Shown: positions 36,469 through 47,900 of the stretch, piece by piece
Position numbering within the stretch: the stretch's first letter is position 1
Layout: every line of letters starts with the position of its first letter
Origin: Hemibagrus wyckioides
Lineage: Eukaryota > Chordata > Actinopteri > Siluriformes > Bagridae
Assembly (NCBI RefSeq): GCF_019097595.1
Contig: NC_080722.1
Coordinates: 18,449,630 to 18,513,629, forward strand
DNA: 64,000 bases
Reading direction: 5' to 3'
Notes under the pieces: generated by a model
What the model saw: only the letters and a program-made list of their open reading frames with translations
Databases searched by the model: none
What the model was told of the DNA's origin: nothing
Program-made: the position numbers and the translations under genes

Positions 36469-37449
36469 TTAGTTAGCCATGACCGGCTGGAATTGCTGGT
36501 TAGAATACTGCATGTTGCTTAGGCTGAAGTTTAGACCATCCATGAGAGACTTGTCGTTGAGGCTCCCGTAGGCTGCAAACACGTCGAAGGCATTGTTGTA
36601 CTGCAGAGGGCTGAGGCTGAGCGGATTCTCGTTGCTGAACATGGTGGTGGAGCTGCCCTGGCTCTGGAGGTTAGGGAAAACGAACTCCTTGGCATTAGGA
36701 GAGAGAGCAGAGGCCTTTGGCTGCGGCTGCCCTCCAATCCCAAGACCGTAGAGAGAATGCATGGAATTGGAAATGGCTTTATGCTTCAGTAGGCTGGTCA
36801 CATTCAGGCCCAGGTTGGTGGGAGATGTGCGGGCCACCTTGCTAGCACCCCCACGGCTGCTGTTCTTCATTTTGGTGGAGCCGAACTTGGTGGCGGCAAA
36901 AGTGGCTGTGGTGAAAGTTAAAGGTTGAGTGGAGCGTGGCATGAATGACGGGCTGACAGAAGCAGACTGACCAAACGGTGGTGACGGAGAGCTAGACTCC
37001 GAGGAGACACCCACAGGATCGCTGATTGGCATGAAGACCTGAGCATCGGGGTTAAAACTGTTCCTGATCTCCTTGTCCAACTCGGACCCGTTCTCGCCAC
37101 TGTCGTCCACGTAAAGCACCTTGATGGGTCCCTTCTCCCCGATCTGGTAGGAGACCTCAAAGGGGTCGATCCACACGCTGAGGTCCTGAGGCAAGTTGTT
37201 CCGGACATCTTCGATGTCAATCCCACTCTCTTTGGCTGCTTCTTCCACTACCGTATCGACCTTCTCCCCGACGTGTATACACCTGAACCCAGACCCTTTG
37301 TATGGCTTGTCAGGGTACCAGTGACCTTCATATTTCTTTTTCAACTGCCGCTCGAGCTCTTCACCGAAGATGTTCACCCGACGACGAGGGAGCTTGTTGT
37401 ACAGATAGGATATGATGAAGTTGAGTGCTACTTGGATTTCAAGCTGCAT
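36469..37449 (-). CDS. tob1: Protein Tob1 (BTG/TOB antiproliferative family)
   Basis: A 326-residue protein in one uninterrupted coding exon, as in other vertebrates. The BTG domain is at 1-115, with box A from about 41 ([15 protein letters not shown]) and box B about 88-108 ([20 protein letters not shown]). A bipartite nuclear signal spans 22-39 (RRR...LKKK). Ser-Pro sites at 154, 156 and 166 correspond to the ERK sites of mammalian TOB1. Two PABP-binding PAM2-type motifs lie at 249-259 ([11 protein letters not shown]) and about 281-295 ([15 protein letters not shown]). The end, QFQPVMAN, is TOB1-like. Family role: links the CCR4-CAF1 deadenylase (BTG domain) to PABP on mRNA and restrains proliferation. 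The mammalian Gln/Pro-rich insert before PAM2 is missing, which explains the shorter length. The start is the ATG at 37449; the frame is open further upstream, but only to a stop at 37596-37594 and with no other ATG. Confidence 0.95.
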   Translation of the reverse strand: MQLEIQVALNFIISYLYNKLPRRRVNIFGEELERQLKKKYEGHWYPDKPYKGSGFRCIHVGEKVDTVVEEAAKESGIDIEDVRNNLPQDLSVWIDPFEVSYQIGEKGPIKVLYVDDSGENGSELDKEIRNSFNPDAQVFMPISDPVGVSSESSSPSPPFGQSASVSPSFMPRSTQPLTFTTATFAATKFGSTKMKNSSRGGASKVARTSPTNLGLNVTSLLKHKAISNSMHSLYGLGIGGQPQPKASALSPNAKEFVFPNLQSQGSSTTMFSNENPLSLSPLQYNNAFDVFAAYGSLNDKSLMDGLNFSLSNMQYSNQQFQPVMAN

Positions 37450-37632
37450 AGCTGCTTCACAGTCGCAAGTGCGCGTGCGTGAGTGCGTGCCTTCGAGAGC
37501 TGCTCGAGCCGAGCGTTGCAAAAAACCTCCTAGGCAGTAACTGGTCGGTTTGGGCAAAAACAGGAACACTGGCTGCTGCTGCTGCTGCTGCTGCTATCAG
37601 ATCTCTCGTTCCACAGGGAAGTCTTCTCTATC
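37450..37632 (-). other. tob1: tob1 5' UTR, part on the coding exon, with (CAG)7
   Basis: In the tob1 sense a pyrimidine tract (CTTTTGTCCCTTCCTAAG) ends with an acceptor AG at 37634-37633, so the coding exon probably begins at 37632. The leader contains an in-frame TAG at 37596-37594, immediately followed by seven CAG triplets (37593-37573). No ATG lies between this stop and the real start. The start context has G at -3. Confidence 0.6.
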
Positions 37633-38781
37633 CTTAGGAAGGGACAAAAGAGACAAATGTTCAACGTTCAATCCAGCTGCGTGTTAAACTCACTTTAAGC
37701 ATCTAATACAAAGCTTGATAAATGTTTACACAGATCACCAAGAGGATCAGGTCTCGAATGCTAGATACTGGCTGAAGATGAATAAGCAGGCATTTTAACA
37801 TTCTCTCGGCTTTAGAAAACAACCCAAGTGACAAGGAAATGGCACGTTACAGGCGTTCAGCACACATTATACTGCTAAAACAAACCGCTCCATCGGTGAC
37901 AGATAGATGGGTCTATATATAGGGCATTTCTTAATGATGCGACACTTGGAGATGACATTGCGCAATAGCTTTAGCGATCGGGTTTCCTCCACATAGCAGC
38001 CAGTAACATGGCGAAGTGAAGGGGGGGGGGGGTGTAGCTCCAACAACACACCAAATTAGTCCATTACGCCTTTTTCTTCTAATGGAAATGATGTGTCCGG
38101 ATCACACAGCCATGCTAACTACAACAAAACACCACGGTTTCTTCTCCATAACCTGCTCTAGCTCTTCCTGCTTTTTGGCTTGAACTAGAACAACATTTCG
38201 ACTTTGTTCGTTTTTTTCTTTCCCTTCTGCATTTTATTAGTGGGGTTCACGAATCTGTAAGCAAACACTATCCCACTAACTGGATCATCAACTCATCATT
38301 AGCGACACCACCACCAGAGTCCAAATCATCGACGATCCTCCAAGCTAAACAGTGACCCTTTATTTTTATTTCTCTTTTCCCCCATATTTCCAGCGTCAGC
38401 ACTGTGGCTAAAAGGCTTCAGGTCAGGGAGGGGGAAGAAGAAGAAGAAGAAGAAGAAGAAGAAGAAGAAGAAAAACAAACTAGCAGCAAACTAGCCAGCT
38501 TGCTGGACATCTAACAAAGCTGTTGGATAATCTCTCCCTGTCCAGCTAGTCAAAAAAACCCACACCTGACCTCCTATATATATATATAAACCCAGGGTGC
38601 ATGTACATATGGTTGCTACGCATTAGCACAATTAGCTTGTGTCTAGGAGGAGCACTCGGCGGATAACTTGTGTTTTAATCATCCCACAGAAAGAGGCATG
38701 CTTTTTAAACCTATTCCTGCTCGCTAACACACTGGAATTAATAAATAAGGGCAGTAAAAAAAAAACAGAGCTGGTACTCAC
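37633..38781 (-). other. tob1: tob1 5' UTR intron (proposed, GT-AG)
   Basis: In the tob1 sense the donor is GTGAGT at 38781-38776 and the acceptor is the AG at 37634-37633; the length is 1149 bp. It contains a GAA microsatellite at 38430-38471 on the + strand, a G run at about 38021-38032 and a short TA run near 38575. Mammalian TOB1 also has a 5' non-coding exon. Splicing is predicted from sequence only. Confidence 0.5.
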
Positions 38782-39045
38782 GCGCACAAGCAGGACTCAG
38801 GTGTAGAATCCGGATGTAGTTTTCAGTGGCTTCCGCAGTGATCTCTACCTAGATAGAATATATTCTTACTCCAGTTACAGCGTCTTAGTGTTTGTTTGTT
38901 TGTTGTTTTTTTTGCTTTTTTGTTTTTTTTTGGGGGGGGTGTTTTTTATCCTCGCCTTTTTGTTCTCTGTTGGGCCAGTTTGCTTCTTGACAAAGCAACC
39001 CTGACTCCCCCTTACTGCCCGCGGGAGTTTTTTTACAACTCTGCA
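38782..39045 (-). other. tob1: tob1 non-coding exon 1 (proposed)
   Basis: The exon is bounded by the GTGAGT donor at 38781 and by a start site expected 25-30 bp downstream of the TATA box at 39074-39069. It has a GC-rich beginning and contains a T/G-rich low-complexity stretch at about 38895-38950 on the + strand. The transcription start is inferred. Confidence 0.45.
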
Positions 39046-39270
39046 CTTTAAACCAGTCACCGAGCCGCTTTATAGCAAATCCTCCGCTCTGGCCCTGAGG
39101 TGGGCGGATACGCAGGAACACCGAGACCACGCCCCCGAAGGCGAGAAGCGATTGGACTTTTTTTGGCCTGCGTCATCGCCGTGCCTTAAAGCGTTCATTG
39201 GCTGTTGGGAGGCGTGTCAGGAAAAAAAAATCGCCATGGAGAACCCATATTGTTAGGTGACCAATCAGCG
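39046..39270 (-). promoter_or_regulatory. tob1 core promoter: TATA box, CCAAT boxes, GC boxes
   Basis: In the tob1 sense a TATAAA lies at 39074-39069, GC-box-like words at 39107-39102 and about 39135-39127, and CCAAT boxes at 39155-39151 and 39201-39197. A further CCAATCAG at 39261-39268 is on the opposite strand. The region is CpG-richer than its surroundings. Spacing is that of a classical RNA polymerase II promoter with NF-Y sites. Confidence 0.65.
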
Positions 39271-39885
39271 ACAAGTACATTAGAGCAGTCGTCCCCTAGT
39301 TATGTATTAACATTGTTTTTTTGTTTTCCTTATGCCTACACAGGGGGACCTCGATACAGCGAGTAACTATGGCTTATTTTCACCATGAACAAAAAAACAA
39401 AGCGCCTGTCATATGCGTTTTTTACGACATGAATCGATATTTCAGCAGCATATAATCGGTGATTATTTTCATTTTTAAAACATGATGGAATATATATATA
39501 TATATATATATATACATACAATAATTCGTGTTTTTGTAGCTGATATTAAGCCTGCTTGTGCCCTTGAGTGTTGTGTCTGGGTGGGTGGGGGCGATCAAGA
39601 CTCTTAACCATTGGTTCGCTGGCTTGCTGACGTCACCCTGGCCACGCCTTGTTTTCAGAGGGGAAACCATGGCTACGTCCCAACCCGCATACTACCGTGC
39701 TAATTAGTATGCCACAGAAGTACTGAACCTATAGGAAGCATTTATTTTTATTCGTTTATAAAAACACCCTGTCCTCTGAGAATCCAGACTAGTTACTACT
39801 AAATCTTGTAAGGATTTTCCCCCCTGTGTTCATTTGTAGTTTTTATCTCCCAAAATATTAGGAACTTTTTTTCCTTTGTAAAAGT
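39271..39885. other. Upstream flank of tob1, no gene recognised
   Basis: It holds a short (TA)n at about 39490-39513 and the CRE at 39628. The minus-strand frames at 39336-39670 run through the TA repeat and have no domain. Confidence 0.5.
39628..39635. promoter_or_regulatory. Palindromic cAMP response element, TGACGTCA
   Basis: A perfect TGACGTCA sits about 560 bp upstream of the tob1 TATA box, with an inverted CCAAT (ATTGG) at 39610-39614 beside it. CRE plus CCAAT pairs are common in CpG-type promoters, so this may be a distal tob1 element. Motif evidence only. Confidence 0.45.
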
Positions 39886-40080
39886 AAATAAATAAATGTA
39901 TACAATACATACATACGTCAATAAAACACACACACACACACACACACACACTTACTAAAGATCTTGTTTTGGGCTCCAGTTGGGAATTTATTCTCCATAA
40001 CCCAAATAAATAAATGCATACAATACATACATATGTCAATAAAACCCACACACACACACACATGCAAACACACACACACA
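39886..40080 (+). repeat. Duplicated leader around a dispersed (CA)n unit
   Basis: The words AAATAAATG(T/C)ATACAATACAT, then ACATA(C/T)GTCAATAAAAC, occur twice (about 39888-39926 and 40006-40044), each leading into a (CA)n tract. Between them is the 55 bp sequence shared with 28440-28504 (CTTACTAAAGATCTTGTTTT onward). This looks like one unit plus a partial tandem copy. Confidence 0.85.
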
Positions 40081-41992
40081 TTTTTATTTCATGATTGTTC
40101 CCATTCTGCTTTTTGTCTTTGTCCTAATGTTTAATTACAACATTTCCACCCTGATCAGGTCATCGATTTCAGACTGAACATAATCATTTATACTAGAACT
40201 ATTATATAACCTCTGTGAAACCTCTAAAAAGTCTCAATCAATCTACATGCACACAAATCCCTGTTGGAAATGTGTATAAAGACTGATATAGACTAAATAA
40301 CTAAAAGGAAGAAACTCCTTCCTTCTGTAGTCTCCCCCTTGACTTGAGTGTTGTAATATAACAGGGCCGTAATCCAAGTAGGCCTTTGAACCCAGCAGTG
40401 GAGGAGGTTATAAATGTTCACAGTGCAGAGAAGAAGGATCCAGCTGCCTGTCTGCTTTATTTATTAGCAGCCTCTCTGCGTACAAGTGGCTGCTGACAAA
40501 GTAAGCTAGTGACCTGATCCGTTTGCAACCTGTGTTTGGAACGTAAAGCACAGGCTGATTTATGACGGCGGTCAGGTTCTAGGGCCTTATCCCCAATGTA
40601 CAGTGTGTAAACAGATTCTTAACAATATATCATATTTTAATCAACGCTATTTTACCCGTGGATGATGCCAAAATGACTTCCATCCAGAACAAGTTGGCAG
40701 GATTTAGAATACAGCATAGCAACCACAAACCCGAGACAACTTAATCCATAACAAATGTTTGCTCCGCCCCTTGCTGACACGCACCTGATCATGTCAGCAC
40801 TGCGTTACACCCTTGCATTTCTTACAAGGCCACACCTGTCTTATCGTAAAAGTGTAAAATTAGCCAGAGAATTCTTTAGGTGTATTGCATAGATGCTGAA
40901 GAGTTTCTCATTAATCTCTCATCTCCGTTGTTCTTTTGAACCCGAGCAGGACAAGGAGAAAGGGGAGGAGAATCTCTAAAATGTTTGCGGTAAATATCAG
41001 TCGTGGTGGGCAGAAACAACAGGTAGAGAAAGGTGAGATAGCTTCCAGATTGGGCCACTACAGGGGTGTGAGTGTCTTTAGTAGCAGGAGCCCAGAAGAC
41101 ACTGCATAAGCATTTCCAGCATGACACTGACTCATACAGTGGAGTTTTGCCAACACAGATGGAACATGAAATTTAAAGGTGCCGGCACGGTGTTACAAAA
41201 CACAGCAAAACTGCACCAGAAACTCGTTTGTTGTCACTGGTATGATTAGTATTCTGTTATTTCCTATGCAGATCACAAGCTGCAATCTGTTCAGTTGGGA
41301 GAGCAAAAATTGAAACTGCTTCGTTTTAAGATCCGACACAAACATGTTGGAATAGCTCGCAGTTGAAATATTGCAGCTTGATGAAGCCACTGGCATTGTT
41401 TCATGTACTGAGTTCAAAGCACTGATGCCAGTGAAGTCACTTCTCAGTCATCTCAGAAAAAAAATATCACATGGGAGAAATTGGATGGAACGAATCCAGA
41501 AAAGGATCAGATTTTATAACGTACAGTGTTGCAGTAAAGTAGAAAAACAACTTAGTTAAAAAAGAAATATGTGATTTATTACAAGTTCCAAACAGGCTTT
41601 CCCTAGGGCTGATCTTAACTAATTAACATCATTAAAGGCAGGCATTGCTTCAGTTATAGGCCTCATCTAGATGCCTGAAATGTAATTAGTGCAAAACAAA
41701 TGCAAAACTAGATGCACAATTTTTCTTTTTCTCATCACCTTATCCATTACCAAGCTACACCAGTAGTCCTATTACATGAACCTATAGTGTATGAGGATTC
41801 AGTCATTTATTAAAGGAAAGAGACAATCACAGGATCACCACTGACCAGATAGTGTTTGGTTAGTGGATTATTGTTAGCACAGCAGTGACCCTGACATAGT
41901 AGTGGCATGATGATGTGTTTCATTGGCGCACACTCGATTAATATGTGGTAAGTGATGATCTTATTATTAGTGGATCACTTTCCACTGATTTT
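40081..41992. other. Intergenic, no gene recognised
   Basis: Repeat-poor, balanced composition. The minus-strand frame at 40876-41127 has no recognised domain. No transposon piece was identified. Confidence 0.45.
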
Positions 41993-42716
41993 CACGGTGG
42001 CCGAGAAGTGCAAAACACAATAACAAATCAGCAAACGCAACAACAAATCCAAAAACTCATTGACAATTCAGACAAACCAGAAAAGGTAGGTACAGTTTGA
42101 GAATGGAATTCTTACCGCTGATTGGACGAGACATCTGTCACTCAAGATACACAGGAAGTCCAGCAGGCTGCAGCAATAGAAAGTTGATTATTGTGTGTAT
42201 GAAAGCAGCTCTGCTCTTATAGTGCTCTCTATATCCTTTAACCTGGAATAGTTTTGTCTTCGAAACATACCTGCATTCTTTAGGGATGTTTTTAGACTTC
42301 GCAAATCTAATCTTTCTGCCATGCAACACAATCAGCATATCCAAAACCACAGCCTGTGAATGCCTCTTCCTCAAAGTAACGTTGAATGAATTCCATTTTC
42401 TTATAAATATAAATATATGTGTTTGTCATTTTCTTTAAATGATTTAAAGTTGCACTATTGAAAAAAAATGCTTTAAAGTGAAGGCAGAACTCCGCACATG
42501 TACAAGAAATAAAGTTAGATACACAGTTTCCTACTTCTTGTATATCTTGAGTGACAGAGGTCTCGTCCAATCAGCGGTAAGAGTTCCATTCACAGACAAT
42601 ACCTACCTTTTCCGGTTTGTCTGAATTGTCCTTGTGTTTGGGGATTGGTCTTGTGTTTGGGGATTTGTTATTTTGTTTTCGGTTTTGTTATCTTGATTTG
42701 CACTTCTCAGCCGCTG
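41993..42716. mobile_element. Non-autonomous DNA transposon with about 190 bp inverted ends, probably hAT-like
   Basis: The left 190 bp and the reversed right 190 bp correspond throughout: GAGAAGTGCAAA at the outside, then AACAAATC(C)-rich subterminal repeats, GACAATTCAGACAAACC(A/G)G, AAAAGGTAGGTA, and ACCGCTGATTGGACGAGAC(A/C)TC further in. The outer ends are CACGGTGGCCGAGAAG and (reversed) CAGCGGCTGAGAAG. Flanking octamers ctgatttt (41985-41992) and tagatttt (42717-42724) agree at six of eight bases, compatible with a decayed 8 bp target duplication, hence hAT-like. The central part has no transposase. The right subterminal region includes GGATTTGTTATTTTGTTTTC at 42661-42680. Confidence 0.8.
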
Positions 42717-42796
42717 TAGATTTTAAGCTCATGGTTGAAGATTTTAGATATGTGACACACAGAAACAAAATGGCTTCAGTGTGTAATTGTATAAGA

Positions 42797-43020
42797 AGAA
42801 GCCTTTATTTGTTACATATACACCTCACAGGGAAATTTATTCTTCACATATCCCATTTTTAGAAGCTGGGGTCAGAGCACAGGGGCAGCCGTGATACATC
42901 CCCCCTGGAGCAGTAAGAGACAAGGGCCGTGCACAAGGGCCCAATAATGGCAGTGCTAAGGCTTGAAGCCCAACCTTCTGATCAACAACCCAGAGCCTTA
43001 ACCACTTGTATAGCCACCAC
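42797..43020 (-). mobile_element. tRNA-derived SINE, family A, minus-strand copy
   Basis: On the minus strand it runs from GTGGTTAAGGCTCTGGGTTG near 43006 through GGGCCCTTGTGCACGGCCCT to a tail with TGTAACAAATAAAGGC near 42815-42800. It lies 80 bp from the hAT-like element. The minus frame across it is a by-product. Confidence 0.8.
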
Positions 43021-44082
43021 AGTGTATATCCAGTATGTACAGTAGGTTTTACCTGATAAACTGTCAATGTGTTTCAGCAGATGTCCCATGCCACCAGGGA
43101 GGGAGACACTCTTCTGACTCATTGAAACCTACAGTAAGAGGAGAGCTTCATTACAGCTCTTCATCTGATTTTATGAACAAAAAAAGAGTCAAATTTGCTT
43201 CTGGTTATCTAGTTTCATATAGTCATTAGTGTCCTACAATAATTTCCACTTTGCTTTAACAAAAAAACTTCATAGGATCTGCCCTCCATGACCGATCTTC
43301 ATAGTTAAAGCATAACCTCAGCACCAGTTAGGAGAATATTTGCTGGCCGTATGCAAATTCAGTCTATGTGGGCCTCTTTAGGTTCTCTTAAAAATGCAAA
43401 CGTTTGAGCCGAGTCCCCTCCGCCTTGAGGTCCAGAGAAATCACTTCCACTATTCCCCCATTTGTGTGATGTCCCAGGTCCCAGTTGACTCTGTCTGTCC
43501 CTTAAGGAAATGACCTTTAAAATGCAGACTCTTTGTGGTTTTCCACTTCATTTCCTGCCCTTGACATACCCAGTTTGATCAAATGTACTTATGACAGTAG
43601 AGTCTGTTGGAAATCCAGTTTATCCAGTGTATTCTTTTTAGCTACAGTGTCATTAGCGAAAGAAGTATGATGGCTATGTGTGTAATTGTGTCAATGTATT
43701 ATGTAGCTATGACATTTCCAGCCTTTAAGGCACTACAGTACGTGTAGGTATTTTTAGTCGTTTGAGGACACCATCATGACTCATGAAATGACTAAGTGGA
43801 ACATATCATTAATCTTTCTAAAAATGACAGACACATACAACACACACATACTGTATATTACAGCTTACTAGAAAACGTGTACATGTTTTTCGTGATTGCT
43901 TGACTCTCACTGTAAGACGTGGACATTATCTTGTGAACTTAGTGGTCAGTGAATCTATTACAATATACTGTTTGTTATTTTGTCAGCCATGGCATGGAAA
44001 TTTGGACTGCTAGGTTTAGACGTTTGGGAGAAAGAATGTTCCAGATGCTCCAGTTTCTTCCTAGTTAACTTTCTTTAAATTT

Positions 44083-44086
<4 letters not shown>
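43021..44086. other. Intergenic, no gene recognised
   Basis: Unique-looking sequence with no coding exon or named repeat. Confidence 0.45.

Positions 44087-44118
<32 letters not shown>
44087..44118. repeat. (CT)n microsatellite
   Basis: A pure CT tract of about 30 bp. Confidence 0.9.
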
Positions 44119-44123
<5 letters not shown>

Positions 44124-44882
44124 CTATATTTAACAACAGGGGCTTGGCTTTCTAGCAAAAACCAGAAGCCACCCAGCCCATGTTCTCAAAGTTCTCCACA
44201 CTTTTAACAGTTCCACAAACACTCTTCATGCCACTTAGTTGAGGGTGTAGTCTGTACTCGCAAATGTTTAGTGTGGGTTTGCTCGAGGATCTTCAGCTTC
44301 ACCGTAATAGCGTGTTCTTATGTTTCTAAAGCTATAAAGCTCTTGTGTAGGCATACCGAGTCACCAGGGGAAACGTGCTGTCTTACCAAGAGTCTATTAA
44401 CGTGTCCATTTAATGTGTGAAGCTGACAGGATCATTTCATTACGCACACCGTTTCAAAGCAAGTTCCATAACATCGCATGGCGCAAGAAGTGGCAACATG
44501 GCCATTAAGTTTGGAGTGCACTCAAGTGTTTACAGCTTCAGCAATGCCATCAAGACCTCTTTAGACGTGAGCCCGGCGTATCCATGGCAACTATCGATGG
44601 TAAAGATAATCTTAGTCCTCTCCACAGTGCAACAGAAAGGAAAGCCTGGTCAATTGAATGCTCACCAACGCTGCATAAATTAATCTGATTTGTTCTGCAC
44701 AGAGGGCAGAAGAAAAGGACAGAAACAAAAGAAGGAGATGAGAAGTGTTTGCTGCCTGGAGATGAGTCACTGTGTTTTGCTTGTCACCTGGAGATAAAGT
44801 ACAAAACAGATGGAATACGACTATGATTTCAAACACAGATGCATTGTTTATTGAACAGGGAGAAAGAATGTGCGGTGTGAAA

Positions 44883-44884
<2 letters not shown>
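44119..44884. other. Intergenic, no gene recognised
   Basis: No coding exon or dispersed repeat named; the frame at 44417-44683 has no recognised domain. Confidence 0.45.
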
Positions 44885-44943
<59 letters not shown>

Positions 44944-44962
44944 ACACACACACACACGCACA
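44885..44962. repeat. Compound (CT)n-(CA)n microsatellite
   Basis: About 54 bp of pure CT runs into a CA tract. Frames on both strands translate to Ser-Leu or Arg-Glu runs. Confidence 0.95.
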
Positions 44963-47900
44963 CAAAGACTCACACCCCTACAGTACACATGCGATAATGC
45001 ACACGCAGTGAGAAGAGAGGCCGAGCTAAATTTCGCTGACAGATGATTCTAGAAAACGTAAGAGGAAGCTGATAGGCAGAGCAAGTGAGTAAAAAGCACG
45101 AAAAAAAAAAGAACAGTACTGCTGTAATGGAGAGGACTTCAGGTCCTGATTCAGCACCTTAATCTTCACTCTCTGGGGATTCGATTGGAGAGAGGACTTC
45201 GCTGTATGATTTTATGCTTTTATTCCTAACACGACAAAAAAGGAGGATAATAACAGTGTTAATGTAACTACTGGTTAGAAAATTAATGTGGTTCTTTATG
45301 TGCATTATCATTAAGAGTTCCAGAAATGCTGTATGCTCCACTCCCTTTTAAAAAGCGTGAAACCGTTCTGCTTCTGCCCCATAAACCATACACATTAAAA
45401 CTGCATCAGTAACCCAAGCTGCTAATTAAGAAACCCGGCATAGTTGGATAAAAGTCTCCAATTAGGCACAAAAAGCCTCTAGAACTGGTCTTCACAGAAG
45501 TATGAGGTAAATGAAGAGGAATTTTAGTGACCTTTTGCTAAAATCATTTATTACTTAAGGCAGACATGAGCAAATACACACAAGGCATGTACACACAAGA
45601 TTAATGTAGTCATTTCTCTCCGAGAAGGTCAAACAGGTAGTGCTTGTTTTAATATATAAATGACCTGTTCGGAAGCTGTAACCTGATATAATTCAAATAT
45701 GAGACGCACATTAGATAATTAGCATGCATGAGGGTTTCCTTCAATCCGGAAGTATTAAACGGAGCCAGTTTAAGTTAATAATCTGAGCGTTCGTTTTGTT
45801 TCTTTTGTGCTGCGCACATCCTAAAACAAAAAAACACAGCAAAGTCCAAGGTTTAGAGCCTTGTCCTGCTTGTGTATTCATTCCAGCTTTGTTATTAACA
45901 TGTTTTCCTCTCTGTGCGCAATTTGTCATCCATGAGCAAGCACATAACCCAGGTAAGAGATCAGTTTGGTCAGCCTGCTCCCGGTCAGCAGAGTCCACGG
46001 CAGACAGAGGTCACAGCAGGAGGTCATGTCCGGGTTTGGCATCCTGCAACACACACTGCTCAGTTAATCATAGTGCACACCTTCAGCATGTTTTGAACTC
46101 AGTCGTGCACACAATCATAAACAAGCGCCGTACACAAGCTCCTTTATGGAATGATGTCTCGTTGCATTTCTGAGCTGCGCCTTGCATGTTTTCTCTCGAT
46201 TACTGAATGCCTTTTCAGGTTGAACGTAGCTGACGTGTTTTTCAGATTTTCTCACAGTATCGTCTCTGATGCACCTGTGGCAGTTTATTCTTTTTTTTAT
46301 ATATTCTGTCCTTTTTACTCCAAGCATGATGATGATGAGTAATAAATGGTGTGTGTGAGTGTGTGTGTGTGTGTGTGTTGTGCACGTGAATACAGGAGGC
46401 AGGAAAACTAATCACCCAGCCTCGGCACTGAGGAAAATGTCAATGTCATTTTGAGATTTATGAAGCATGGAAGGCTGCTCCGGGAGAACAATGTCCTCTC
46501 GGCTTCATCTGCACATTCAATTAGCCCCTCTTTTGTCCCAACTCGCCCTTATAAAACTGTTATTTCTGTTCCACAGGGACAGAAGGGCAACATGCGAGTC
46601 GGACCGGTCCGACCCATACACTGGCCTAACAGGTTGTGGAATTTCAGTGTCATTCTCAGGCCTATAGTCATTGTTTTGTGTTTTCGTCAGATAGTCATGC
46701 GTCAGCTGTATGATGTCGTCTTTCAGCCGGCTCGTGTCTGCTGAACTTTTCAACCTCACATGCAATCGGTGATGCAGTTCTTTTATATGCATCATGGTAT
46801 TTCATACATTCTAATTCGCATGGATCCCTTGTGAGCTAAAGCTGTTCCTCCTTTATCTAAGGACTCAGGAGTGCTATGAGCTCAAAGAGCTGATCTGTGT
46901 TTGGTGGTCCCTCTGTAAATCAAGACTGACTAAGAATGTCACGGCGACTTGCTGACTGTTCCCACGTCAACGTGAAAAGCCGTTTATCACTGATGAGCCA
47001 GACTGTAGTGGGAAGTCAAAAAAAGCTTCCTTCCTTCATATTCACACTTTTCTCATAGCAACGCTCTGCTACGGGTCAGCTGAAACGAAACACAACCCTT
47101 AGAAACCCATCATTCTTTTATTATTCAGTCTACAAATGTGTCATTTTAGCTTTTAATATTTAATGTCACTTCAAAGGAAACAAGTCCTTTATCCTCATTT
47201 CTTCTGGCTGGACATCAGCCGCAACACGTGTAGGCCTACTTATGTTTTTGTGTAACTCTTATTTTCAGTATTTGAGCAGCTCCATGCAGCCATCTGTTTT
47301 GAGTGAAGTTGTAGAGCTGAACAGTGCAACACTCTGTATAAATATTTCATAGAGAAGACAGAGAAGGCGAAGTCTTCAGAGAGCCAAGGCACGCCTGGAC
47401 GATATCTCTAGCCAGATCTACAGAACGGTTTAGAACCTACACGCTTCTTCTTCTTTTTTTTTTTCTTTTTTTTTGCTGGAAAAAGCACTTAGTGCTTAGA
47501 TTAAATGAGCTCAGTCACTCACAGCACTGCTTTCTGTATAAACCCTATATCGTATCGTGGTGGTTATTCTTTAGAAACTAATCATACTCAAGCATAAAAA
47601 GTATTTAAGGTATTTTCATTGTATATACTTTCTATAAATAGACCTAAAAAATATTTTTTTCTGTAGTTTATATTTAATAAAATATATTTCAGTGCACAGT
47701 TAAGGCTGCATATCAAATATATTTAATCTTCAAGCCAACTCTTATGTGTTATTGAAAAGTATCTAGTACTTTAAAGCATTTTTTAACATCCTCAAACATA
47801 CATGAACAAAAGTATTTATCACTGTCTTGCCAGATTGAGTGAATATTTTAAGTATAGTTTAATGTAATGCTTTTCACCGTATGCTTTAATGCAACATGTT

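Noticed and set aside
37450..37569. Longer Tob1 with a 40-residue N-terminal extension
   Set aside because: The extension would need a GTG start at 37569; the conserved BTG domain starts at the ATG at 37449, as in the family, and an in-frame stop lies just upstream of the CAG repeat.
45796..46173. 125-residue frame as a candidate gene
   Set aside because: Open frames exist on both strands over the same interval and neither shows a domain or signal peptide followed by a mature sequence pattern.
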